Shown here one piece after another: positions 1-12,400 of a DNA stretch of 64,000 nt (positions are counted from its first letter, which is position 1; each line of letters starts with the position of its first letter). Both the position numbers and the translations under genes were made by a program. Under the pieces are notes generated by a model. That model ran no database searches and was not told the DNA's origin. It saw only the letters and a list, made by a program, of their open reading frames with translations. Origin of the DNA: Siphonodentalium dalli (Eukaryota; Mollusca; Scaphopoda; Gadilida; Siphonodentaliidae); NCBI GenBank assembly GCA_032622095.1, contig CP136069.1, positions 154,803,043 through 154,867,042 of the forward strand. Direction: 5' to 3'.

Positions 1-3000
1 CCACTTCATATCAATGGTGCCATATATAACGATTTACCTATATAAAAATGATTATTTAAAGCACCCGTATTCAACAAAATTTCAAGAACAAATTAGCTGT
101 GTTCTGTTTAATGTACATTTTGTCGTGATGGTCTTTAATCTACTCATCTGCATTTGGGACTGAAACTATCATCAGATCATGTATTTTACGAAAAACCGTG
201 GTGAGCGAATTTAATGTGCGTGAAAAATAGTACTGCGCGAATTTAAATACGAGTAAGGTATATATATAATTCACATAATTATGTGTATTATATTTCAAGA
301 AAGGACTATGCGCAACGTGGCGTATCAACAAAAACTATCGCCTCAAAATTGGGTCATAATAAACGAATACATTTATGCATATAAGTGTCATAAAATAGTA
401 CTGTAGCTACATATACAATGCAGCATGATCAAATGTCCCTAATAGAACTAAATGTTAGATTTCATCTATATTTTCCAGTCACTATAGACGCTTTCATCGC
501 AGAAAAATGGAAAAATTTACGAATATACTATGTATTGTACACTTTTCTCAGAATGTACATGGTTATTTTCAATCTAGTGAATTCTGAGCTATAATAGTTT
601 AAAAGACTTTTGAGAAAATTGCCATTTGATTTTCACATGTCCGATTTCTGTGCATGGATGGATATTGAATCATGACTTACATTTTGTTTAGTGCTAACTA
701 ATCACCACAATGTTCCATAAATACGCGACCTCGTCAAATATATATACTGTATATATAACTACGTAGTCATGTGTAACGAGAATTACTCTTCAAAATGACC
801 AAACTCTAGGTTGTTTTTGTTTCAAAACTGACATGTCGACCGGCAACAATAATTACAACAATAACATTGTTTGTTCTGAGATGTGTGTATGTTATATCAA
901 CTCGTTAGAGGTATGATTTGTTTTATCAAAGGCCGATGTCTAAACCACAGGCCATATTAAGGCATATATAATTATCTAAGTCTACTCGCATCCAAACGAT
1001 CTACACGATTAATCAATCATTTGCTGACATGCGTATAGGCCTAATATATATGCATATAATTTCATGACTATTTGCACGACCCTTCGTAGTGTCCGTGTTC
1101 TTACTATTATGCCGGGGTCGTTCCATATGCCTTGCATATTATCACATTACGCTCGTATATGCTTAGCTGCCTATTTGTATATGAAACATTTATATAAATA
1201 ACCCAAATTGCGCAAGTAAGCCCAAAATAGAGTTAAAACGAACTTAATTACAAACTATATACCGGTTCACGGACTGGCTAAATCGACTCGGACTCACTTT
1301 ATCGTTCATACTGCCTCAAGGTGAAATGACAACTCTGCCTTACTGTGGACAAAATGAAATTAAAACATGTGTCAACAAGACACCATAAACATTCCCCCCT
1401 CCCGATCCAAATTAAGTTGACCGCCGTCAATTTTGGATCCGGTGGGTTTGTGGTGACTATTTAAGGCGTCTTGGGGAGGGCAACTTACAGCACCCTTTGT
1501 TTGACCTTAATATATAAAGGAACCGAGAAATGGCATGGGTCACCTATATGAACCCTCTGCATGGCCGGTGGCCATTTTCGAATAAGGAATGGAAGTCACG
1601 TGGTTCGTATAAGTTTAATACAAGCTGAAAAATGCGACTTTTTGAACAAACAGTGGCGGCCATTTTGAACAAAAGTGGCGGCCATATTGAAAAAAAGTGG
1701 CAGCCATTTTGAATCAGTCGACCATTATGATTTGTTCGTTGGGGAAAAAATCAGTCTTCGCAGTTCACATTGACCATTCATGTCAAATTGCATGCTTTGC
1801 GTCACAATAAAGTGAACGATTCTGTTACTATTGTTGACATATAATTATATATAAGAAGGCAGTGTAACCCACCGAAATTGATCATAAGTAGTGTAAATTC
1901 AACATAATCGATATTTCGTTGTGTTCACTTGGTTATTTTCACGTATCCTTCCAAATATTAGTCATCGTATTTCCCGGACAGAACCGATTAAATTAGGAGA
2001 GAACCGATTCGATCGGGAAGGAACCGATCGAGATATCACAATTCGCAGTTTTCGTCGTTGTTATTACTCGCACAATAGGATTTTCATTATGTTTACGTTA
2101 CTTGGGACCATAGATTATGAGGGGAATGGAAAAACTAATCGAATTATCACCTAGATGGCTCAAACATTGAGTTTCAACTGTCAAAAACTCGCGAAAATGT
2201 ATAATTTGGATCATAAGGAACCGTCACAAATCAGTCAAGAACCATCACAAATCGGCGATAGAACGACTTCCGATGTAACAGTTCCTACACAGTGAACCCA
2301 CATGGACCTAAGTATGCATAAAGTACATGGTCGCTATATCTGTACTGCCATAATAGTTGTGTTTAATTGGTATACAAAAAATATTAAATAATAATACAAT
2401 CATAGAATACTGATTAATCCAGCCTTGGGTATAATAAGCAACACCTTTCAGAACCTTCATTTATCAGAGAAATTGCGCAATTGCATATTTTCATAGCAGT
2501 TAGGGAAAACAAATTAATTTTTTTAAAAATCTTTATTTAAATCAAATAAATCGATTTTTTCGATTCATTTAAAAAAAAAAAATTTAAATCACCAACACTG
2601 ATTGTGTTTTGGGACAATATTAGTCATAATATATGTGTGCAAAATTTGTGCCAACATGTCAGCATTTAGGGTATATATAGAGCAAAGTGGTACGAGGGCC
2701 GTGAGATGTCACGCAAATTGGCCCAAAATATAGTATTACCACGGTCATATGTGAACAAAGCGTGACGTTTAGGCACCCCCGGGAATCCGGTCATTCACAT
2801 ATATCAGAAATAAAAACACCGCTAAGCAACGAGTTTCCAGAAATCAGAATATTTTACATTGGCAATTGGTAACGAGGGCGCGAAGAGGTTGTTTTTGTAT
2901 GGGAAAGTAACTGGCTGCGAAAATAGGCAACTATACGGATGCGTTTTATTTCTCGAAAATATTTACCTTCACACGACTTGGGAAATAAACAATAACGCAT

Positions 3001-3202
3001 AGGGACATGACCACAACAGCTTAGGATATGGGTTGGGTTGATGCTGTTTTGGACAGAATCCCGTCCCGTTCCTCTTTTATAACGTTAATTCAAAAGACGT
3101 ACTACACCGTCTACACGAAAACGTGGAGCCCTGGAATTCACGTAAACACCTCAATGTGATTGCTCACCTGACATGTCCGCTAATAATCGTTATTCAAAGC
3201 GA
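1..3202. other. Gene-free AT-rich DNA
   Basis: I see no exon with convincing splice borders, no RNA gene and no ORF that looks coding; the few open frames here are short and of random composition. The sequence includes a short inverted repeat near 1400-1440 and the small tandem repeat listed separately. A segment near 190-260 resembles parts of 9530-9590 and 10180-10220, so it is probably an old dispersed repeat. Confidence 0.6.
1655..1718. repeat. Three-unit tandem repeat with GTGGCGGCCATTTTGAA core
   Basis: Three successive units of about 25-27 bp share the core GTGGCGGCCATTTTGAA, the second with ATATT and the third with GTGGCAGCC. They read AAAAGTGG at their joins. Short GGCGGCCAT-type tracts are common non-coding repeats, and there is no sign of a coding role. 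Confidence 0.7.
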
Positions 3203-3690
3203 TTTATTATATGACCATTACTTTCTACTCCAAATCCCATAGTAAATTGCCATGCCTAATTATGAATAATTCCCAATGTCCACTGCTCCTTTTATACCTT
3301 TTATAGCGCCACAGGTTAATATAACGCTCAGCAGGTTAATATAACATTCCGCTGACTCTTACTATAAATATATCTGGGTTTTCCCTACGCGCTAAATGTG
3401 ACAGCCAATGACGTTGCGTACATTACGAATGGGGAATCTTGAAACTAGGTAGCCTGGTACGCATACGACTGACTCGCTTCTCGTCAGAAATACACGGGTC
3501 CCTTGCATTTGATATAATCGCCCGTCATATAATAAAACAGTTATTGCATTCCTCCTTGGTTAACATAAGGAATTATCAACCCTCGGAAGTTGATATTCAC
3601 CGCGGCCTTCGGCCTTGGTGAATATCAACTTCCTCGGGTTGATAATTCCTTATGTTAACCTCGGAGGAATGCAATAATTGTATAATATCA
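3203..3690. mobile_element. Hairpin-ended asymmetric element 1 (Helitron2/Helentron-like, non-autonomous)
   Basis: The left terminal box TTTATTATATGAC (3203-3215) recurs inverted as GTCATATAATAAA (3524-3536). A nearly perfect hairpin follows at once (3541-3677, arms about 60 bases), with GCCTTCGGC at the apex (3605-3613). The order terminal box, cargo, inverted box, hairpin is the one found in the elements at 4545, 11844, 19055, 23353, 45496 and 46751. The stem sequence is unrelated to theirs. No empty site is available, so the outer right end is approximate. No ORF worth naming lies inside. Confidence 0.6.
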
Positions 3691-4544
3691 AGAGGGTCTA
3701 GTGATGATACGATCGTTTAATGTATTGTTTACATGCATTTTCTGATAGCGTGACAAATCGAAATTCTCTTGAAAACTTGACTTTGTTTACTTATAAATCT
3801 CGTTGCTTTGACATTTAACGGACCTCTGATATATGCATGTTTGCTATCATCATGCTTGGGAAAGACTGCCCTCTATGTTCATATACGCAACGATTCCATT
3901 TGGCCTAATTTTGACAAATTTATTTCACAAAATTCATCAATTTCGCCTTTCTTGATTCTTTTTGATTTTTAATATATTGTTTGTGATGGGTTATAGTACT
4001 TATTCCCACTGAGAAACGTTGTGTTGCAATTAGTTTGAGGTGAAACCATAAATGCACTGGACTACATCCCGCTGTGCGGGATAGCGTTTCTAAATTCACC
4101 CTCTGAATGGGACCTCATTCTGCAAATATCAGACACACTATATCCAGTCATGGCCAACAAACTTGAACACTGTATGTGCACATGGACCATTATAATGGTG
4201 AGGTGAATGATATAGGCCTCAGATGAACTGATTATACATGTATGATGCCATGTCTTTATATATTCACTCAGAAGTATTTCAATTTTTGGCAAACAGAATG
4301 GTGGAAATCAGATATGGGAACTGATTTTATGATATTTCTTCCGATGATGCTACCTTTCAATGACGTATTTCGGGTTGTTACCCCTCTACACTGGGTCATA
4401 TATTACCGTCCCTATAAATAGCTTCTACTTGCAATATATTCAGTATGACGTCACAACGCACAAATACATTTACGTTACAGAGGTCTCCTTTATGTCCACC
4501 GCTTCAACCTGGTGTTCATGGTTGAAAGTCTTGGGAATACGTAC
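3691..4544. other. Gene-free stretch with a foldback fragment
   Basis: No coding signal was found. Positions about 4071-4130 carry one arm and the apex (CCCGCTGTGCGGGATAGCG) of the dispersed foldback family described at 10582-10709, ending in CCTCATTCTGCAAAT. The rest is unassigned. Confidence 0.5.
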
Positions 4545-5054
4545 TTTTAGTATATACTTGCCCATGAATTATAAGGTTTTAGCAGTGAGATATAAGTGAT
4601 ATCCCACTAGTGAGATATCGATATCACTGGTATTATTGCGGCGTATGGATCCTCATGTGTGCTGTCAGGTTATACTTCATAGTGAATGATTTCCTGCACA
4701 CACCATGCACTGACATTCATTGGGGGCCATCGGCAAGTAACGAAAGTATATAATAAATACAAAATCTATACTTTTTGATTGTTTTTAATATGGGACTATT
4801 TGTTTGGGCGTAATGTGTCAGCTTGAAATTTCTGATGTATTGACATTCATTGAGGGCCATAGGCAAGTAACTAATGTATATAATAAACAGAATATCCATA
4901 CTTTTTCAGTGGATATGGGTTAAATCTCATTCATGATGACTAAACATTTGAATTTCCACTCGTGGCTAAAGCCACTCGTGGAAATTCAATGTTTTGTCAT
5001 CACTCATGAGATATAACCCATATCCACTGAAAAAGTGTGGATATCCTCTATATA
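4545..5054. mobile_element. Hairpin-ended asymmetric element 2
   Basis: A diverged left box (TTTTAGTATATAC, 4545-4558) is followed by cargo, then GTATATAATAAACAGAAT (about 4876-4893). Next comes a hairpin at 4892-5044 and the end box ATATCCTCTATATA (5041-5054). The hairpin apex is TCGTGGCTAAAGCCACTC. The cargo contains an extra copy of the inverted box near 4748, followed by AAAATC rather than AGAATATCC, suggesting an internal duplication. It is the same family as the copy-A-only insertion at 23353-23669, whose empty site is visible in copy B. Confidence 0.65.
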
Positions 5055-6379
5055 TTCTCCTCGTTAGTTAGCATTGGTCAATTGTGGACTGTTCGCGTAC
5101 GCTTTTATTGTGTAATGAGTTGTTGTGATCTCTCTTTTATAACTCTGTGTGAAATTATCAATGTTACAGAACTATATTGCGCTATTTGTTAGCTGTGTTG
5201 TGAATTGACCGCTGTATAGGAATTCCGACAATCGCCTGAACGGCTGCATCGCTTTACTGATTTTGGTTGGTTGACACTGACGTAGTGCTTGCTTGTCGTA
5301 ATGGAAAACCCACACAATGTCTTCAGATTGTGTACCGCGAAGCAGTTACAGTATGGTTCTAATCAGACTGGTAACTATCATGCACCACTGTTTTTTTTTA
5401 TAAGGGATATTGTTTATTCCGATTCTGAAATAGGGACCCACACCGATTAAATCATTAACAGTGACAACTCTGAGGATTCTTGTAACATTTTTATATATGA
5501 GACAACACATTAACATCATAAGGTGGTGGGGAATGAACTTTTGCCCACATGCAATCAAAGTATAATTTTTATGGTCTATTATTAATTTGCATGGGTGTTA
5601 AGGACAAACGAGCAGACAGAATAGGCAGATAAAAATATAATATAAGTGCAGAAGGATTCCCATTCATTTGTGGGAAATGTTCAAATAATATATTTAAGTT
5701 AAACAAACGGCCTAATGGTTTGTTGAACTTGTTCTCTCAACATTTCATAAGGAAACTAATTGTCAATGAGTATTTAGTTTAGAAACGGTTAATGTAGCCA
5801 AGCAACAGTCGCGTTTGAAGAATATTTCCAAGAATAAAACCTTATCAATAGTTATACTTTCAAATAAATCAAGTGTATGACTGAGTGGCGTGTATGTAAC
5901 TTTGCATACATGTTTATAAGTGTGACCGCTAAACCTGTTCGATCCAATGAATTACATTGCAGCTGCGTGAACCATTGGTATACATGTATGTGCATGATTT
6001 TATGTATGAAAGTCATATCATAAATTCACAATGAATAGAGTTTACAGCCAAGTTTCAAGAAAGTGATAATTTTAACTGTTTTTCGCATTTACATTTAGGA
6101 ACAATCGAAGGTAAATTAAAGCCGACAACATGCAGATCACCAAAGCATTTATTGTACGATTTGGGAATGGTCATTTACATGTATCACAACAGTAAATTAT
6201 CTCCACAAACCAAAATCAAATTACTTGCGAATGGCGTGTAAACATTATTTTCTTTGCTTGTAATTTACAAATGCGAAATCTTATAGTATAGACCCCGGAC
6301 TAACATGACAAAGAATGGTCAGCAGGCGTATCTCCTCTGGTAATATAGTGTATAGACAGGTATATCGTGGTTAGTAGGT

Positions 6380-6478
6380 TCAGCAGTTGTCGCTACTTGG
6401 GGAGTCCGTGAGGTATATGTGGATTGTAGTCAGTTTCCCGACAGTACCCAAACAGGTCGGCACTGGCTTCAGGAACGC
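6380..6478 (-). CDS. Gene A, last exon
   Basis: The acceptor CTCATTTCAG ends at 6479. Entered in phase 0 the exon reads AFLKPVPTCLGTVGKLTTIH, then IYLTDSPSSDNC, and stops at TGA (6380-6382). The same frame is open and ends in DNC plus TGA in copy B. Another frame ends at a TAG in copy A (6393-6395) that is GAG in copy B, but it does not fit the phase of the preceding exon. Confidence 0.88.
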   Translation of the reverse strand, partial: AFLKPVPTCLGTVGKLTTIHIYLTDSPSSDNC

Positions 6479-9400
6479 CTGAAATGAGACAGGAAATGAA
6501 ACACTAAAAACAAATTGTTAAAATTAACTATATATATACTATACTAATTATTAGTTAATTTTTAACCCAATTATTTGGATGACCACAACCGACTAAACAA
6601 ATATAATTATAATGCAATTATTTGATAACCCAACTTTACGTCGCGTCAGAACTATAAGGTCGTAACTCCATTTTGGCGGGAAATGAGTATTTGATATCAT
6701 TCGAATCGTGAGAAAAAATCCAATCCGATGGGCCAAACTGGATGGCAAATATTCTCACAAACCAGTGACACAAATGTCGTATCTCCAGCGATCTTCACAA
6801 TTATTCGTGCTATAAGGTCGTATGTCCAACAGCAGCCAATCGGATGCTTCAGGTTGTCCATGTGACTTCTGTTTTGTGTTTGTAAATTCTCAAATGTGTG
6901 CTATATGGTCGTATCTCCATGTTAGTCACGTGATCATCTGGTGATTTAAATTTTGTGATTGTTCCACAAATTTCTGTATGATGATGCACGTGAGTAAATA
7001 TTCATAATGTAGAATAGGCACTTTTTAATTCGATTGCCACCATATTTAGCTTAATCTGTATTTATTAGCACAACTTCCTTATAGCACGGAAACCAATCGT
7101 CATTGGCGTATACGCAAAAGGTCGTATCTCCAAACAAACTATTGCTTTTTAAAAGAAAACGAGGTAGTAAACATACAACAATATGTGGTTCAATGGACAG
7201 CTAATGCCAGTTTTCATTGTGATAAATAGAACAATACGTCATGCTTTGTCAACATTATGAGAAATGTTGTATGAAAACTTCAACCTTCATTTTCTCGGAA
7301 AGTTGAAAATGTGAGTTACGACCTTATAATACTGATGCGCCGTTTAGTCGGTTTCGACTAAAGTGTAGTTACAATCGACAAAATGAAAAATTAACCCAAT
7401 GTAATTTTCGTTAACACAATTGCCTCACTTCTCAAAGGACTAAGCTTCAGCTGAAAGTAACAAAATGAATTGTGTCTGTCAATATTTGGTTACAATCAAT
7501 ATTTAGTATAGTTCCACAACCCAATAGTGGGTCACCAAATGGAGTTTTGTCACAAACTCTGACTAAATATTAAGTTAATTTCAACTGAATTGATTGGGGT
7601 AATCAAATATTTAGTCATTATGCTGAAAACGTTGGGTAAGGTTCTAGTTACAAAATGTAACCAAATGTTTAGTAAATTTCAACTGAATTAATTACCCATT
7701 ATCCATTAAGCTGAACAAAGTTTGGTAAGGTTTGGTGAGCAGTGGTCCCATTGTAAGAGGAAGGTTTCAAAGTTTAAAGGTACTCAATCCGATCAGACGC
7801 TCCGAAATTACTATTTCTTTGGCTTCGGGGGTAAACAATATTTTATTCGAGTCGAGGAACCCACTCATTAAAGCTCAGAGTGATCAGATATAGATTTTTG
7901 CGGATGAAGATGGATAACTCTAAAAGCAAGTGGTTAGTATTATAAGTGTTTCTGTGCCACTTATTATTGAACATCTCGAGAAATAACAAACTTCAAAAAT
8001 CGATATCTGATCACTCTGAGCTTTGATGGGTGGGATCCTCGACTCGAATCAAATATTGTTTATCCCTGAAGCCAAAGAAATAGTAATTTAGGAGCGTCTG
8101 ATCGGATTGAGTACCTTTAAGTGCGAATCATGTATATAAGACCTAGAGTGTAACATATGCTTATTTTCTATAATTAAAATAACTTATAAACTAAAATATA
8201 AAAGACGGTCGTGAATATCAGAGACCATTATTGAACGACACGGCGTTATTTTATATGAAAAAAAAATCAAATGAAATCAATAATAATTGATAGACGCGTT
8301 TCCGGACAGGGGGTCTCTGATTCGTATTTATTATCTCATACCCAGGAAACTATATATTAATCATGCTGCGGAGAAGATAATCTATCTTTAACATTAACTT
8401 AACCAATATTAACAATGTCACACAGTTATGTTATGTAAAGCGGGACCATCCTACATCTACTCTTGGCCTACTGAATTGGTATTCTATACCATGATTGGTT
8501 CTTACCGACAGCCCTGGCATTGTGGGATGTTCGTATCTGTTTGAGACGGCATTGGCGGGGAATGCGAATCCGAAAGCGTTAAGCTTCCCTTCGTTATACA
8601 GCACGAATGCCGGGAAGAACCATCTACAGTCCATGTTCTCCGTTATGTTCCACCAATAATGGTTACCTGAATAGAATAAAAGAACAATAGTATCGTTACA
8701 CTATTTACAAAGCTATGGTTATGGTAACCCAACTTTGTAACCAAACGTCGGGTTAAATTAACCACACATTGGGTTTGAAGTATAACTAAACATGGTGTTA
8801 GAGAAAACTTATATGTCAATATATAACTATATTTCATCTCAATGGATGAGTTTTGACCACATAATCTGATATTCTGGTCATTAATTAATTTTCCCAAAAA
8901 TAATTGATTCATTTCGGACATAAATATCTGAATAGAGGAGAGATATGCTCTATTAAACCAGACTTCGAACCTAGTATGTAATATGAAAGTCCGAAAAAAG
9001 GTGTTATAACATATAATGACTTCCTTTTCGAGAATAAATTAACAACATTTATAGAAAAGAATACTGAAACAAAAAACGCAAGCTATACTACAACAGTTAC
9101 TATATAAGTCCGACATAACAGATGCTTTCACCGTGTATTTATTTGGGTTTGATAAACTGAAGAAAATGTGACAAAGAGAGCTCTTATCAAGCAAATCGTT
9201 ATCAAGTGGCGCAACTTAAAAGCAGTGATTATTAACTAAACTAACCTAACCCAACAATTTAACCCATCAATTGAACCCAACTTCTGGAATTTCACCCAAT
9301 CATTAACCAATCTTTGGATAACCCAACAATTTTTACTAAACTTTATTTTGGGTGTGGTGGTTTTAAACTAGAAACTCTCTTTGTTACCTCCCAATACGGT

Positions 9401-12400
9401 TCCGGGATCAACATAATTATTACATAGCTATGTCGATCAATTCGTTAAATACTCTTGTGTGTACTTGATATGCCGATATTCCTTCGACCTTTCTCGTATA
9501 AACTCAGGAGACGTACTATTTTTCGCTCAGTTTTAAATTCGCGTGGAAACGAGTACTGTGCGAATTTAAAACGAGCGAAAAATAGTACATCTCCTGAGTG
9601 TATACCACATTTTCATAGGGAAAATAAGAGGGTGTGTTAATGAGTTGCATACAATACGGAAGATTTGACTGAATAGACAATTGTATTCACATGCGGTCAA
9701 CCAACCCCAAAACCATGTAAAGTAAAGCAATTAGTCATGGCAAAATGTTCGACGTTGCCTTGCTTGTAAAACGCGCACACATACTAAGCTGACGATACAC
9801 AAACGAACGCACGTCTCCGTGACATACATGTGGTCTGAGTTAATTATATGTCAACCGAACCATACAACTTTAAAATGCACGCGGCCAATTTTTTATTTTT
9901 CCTCAAGTCAGAAGCCAACGCGGTTGTGGTTAAACATATTTCGAGTTCATTACAATTGTGTTTATAACTATATATATGTAACTAACAGAATAATCACTTG
10001 GAGCATCTTCAAAACAAAATGATGATGCTGTAATGTCATGCTCTGTTTAAATTTCCGGCGTGATTGTCCGCAATATGCACAAGTATCTTCGGGAACCATC
10101 AATAAACTAAACTGTCATCATTAACTTTTACAAAAATATTTTTGTCAGTTTTGCGCTAATTCAAAGTAATTAAAACAAAGTGAAAATCAGCACTGCGCTA
10201 ATTTAAATACGGGTAAGGTATAGTTCAAAGATGTCCAATAACTATATGGCACATGCAGTATAAGTATACCAATTGTCACCAAACTCCACCATAGTGACCC
10301 AGCATCAAAGGCTGCAAATAGTACGCTAGCTATCCCGCACAGTGGAATAGAATCACCAAATTCACCCCCTGGGACCTCGTTTTGCTTAGGCTTCAACTGC
10401 TATGGGAGACCTAGGATCAGATTGAAGTTCCTCAGTTGAGGTTGTTCACACATTAGTCACCTCGACTATCCATTTTATCTTCTGGAAATTAGGGGATATA
10501 TATTATATATAAACTGATGCTAAGGGAAAAGGTAACTAAGACAATGTTAATTTGAGAATATATGTACTTCCCAGAAGATGAGGCCTATGCAGAATGAGGT
10601 CCCGGAGTGTGAATTTGATGATGCTAGCCCGATGTGCGGGATAGCATCACTAAATTCACCCTCTGGGAACCTCATTCTGCAAATGACAGACACACTATTT
10701 GCAGGCTTGACTGTGCTATATATACGTGTGGCAGCTGTCATTATACTTTCTAGACGGGCTCTTGTCTGCAAACTTTAACATAGTCACCCATTCTTTTTTA
10801 CTTACCCATGGCTGGGAAGCATTTGCCGCCGCCGAATTCAGTCGTTGCGATGTTTGACTCGTCTTTCGGGAACGTGATGGAGTCCCGAATCGGGTGTGTT
10901 CCATTCTGTATATATATTCCAGTACCGGTCTCATTCAATGACGTCCGACCAGTCGTACATATTATGGCTGAAATAATATGTTGTAGTGATGACTTGCAGA
11001 TATGTTATGCAGAGTCGGGGAATTACAGTAATGCTCTAATTAATCGACCTCTTAACCACATCAGAATTATGGGTAACTTTTCGGGATTTAGTCGGAAATA
11101 TGGCTTGTTACTGTATATCTTTAATTGTTCTTTGTATTCAGCAGCAATATATAAACATACTACTGTGATACTGGACGTCCAGATGACTTGCAGATATGTC
11201 ATGCAGTGTCGGGGAATTATATCTTTAATTGTTCTTTGTATTCAGCAGCAGCAATATATAAACATACTACTGTGTTGCTGAGCGTCCAGTATAACAGTAA
11301 TAATTATCAGTCCCAACAGAATAATCTGCTGAGATATACGTCTGGAACTAATAGGTGAATATTCTCAAATGGTTATCTGTGCAAACAAATTATGCTACAT
11401 TTGCAGTCGGTAAAAATCCACTTGAATCAATAATCTGAGCGAGGTTAACGTTTTATCTCATATTATTATGCACTCCAGTTATCACCATGAACATCCTATA
11501 TAGCCCTGTGTCACATGCACGGTGCTGTCCACGAATGTGACACAGGACTGTCGCAACAACCTCACTAGTTTTGCTGCAATCTCTTAAACTTGTCCAAAAT
11601 CTCTATAAAAGTACAGCATTGTTCAAAATTCAACCCAGTCTTGATTAAAACGACCATATAGAATATTAAAGTAGGCACCAACCGGCCATCCAAATACCAA
11701 ATAGTCTGTGTGAAATTGTGAAAACGCCATCATATGTTCATATTGCACTTATCATTCGGGGGCAGCAGGAAGGCGGCCAGCTAAGTCATGCTGCTCCTGT
11801 GCAATAATATACTTTTGTTAATATATTGTATATTATTGTGCAAATATATAGAATACATCAATAGTAGCAGAGAATAACAAATTTTCACCACGAGTGGTAT
11901 TGTGGTTTTAACCACGAGCCTTTGGCGAGTGGTTAAAACCACAATTCCACGAGTGGTGAATTTTTTTTTATTCTCGGCTACTATGGGTGTATTTTGTTTA
12001 TACCATAATTATTATCTTCGGTCGCTTCGTAAATGTATTGCTACTCCGTTGGTGACTGTTAACATGTATGTGCACCGAGTGGCCCAAATATGTTAAGCTA
12101 TCATGAATGTGGGTCACGCGTAGTAATACATATTTCTAGGAAATTCGGTGATCCGCCACTTTCTTGGGCATCAGTCAGCTGATGTGAACACACATTCAGA
12201 TTTCCCACATTGCAGATACCATTAACAATCTATACGTTGTTGTCAAAATGTAACCCGTCGTTCGCTTTAAACACGGAAAGGCAGACGAGCACGTGCGTTT
12301 GTTTTGTTTACATTTTCAACAGCTATCGCCGACCAGTATAAAACGTGTACTTTGTCGGTGCATGCACCTAGCATAAAACATCTTTAAACTAACTTTAATG

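Noticed and set aside
6393-6395. TAG in copy A replaced by GAG in copy B, suggesting a longer C-terminus in gene B
   Set aside because: The preceding exon ends in phase 0, and in that phase both last exons read to a shared TGA with a conserved SDNC ending. The TAG lies in an unused frame.
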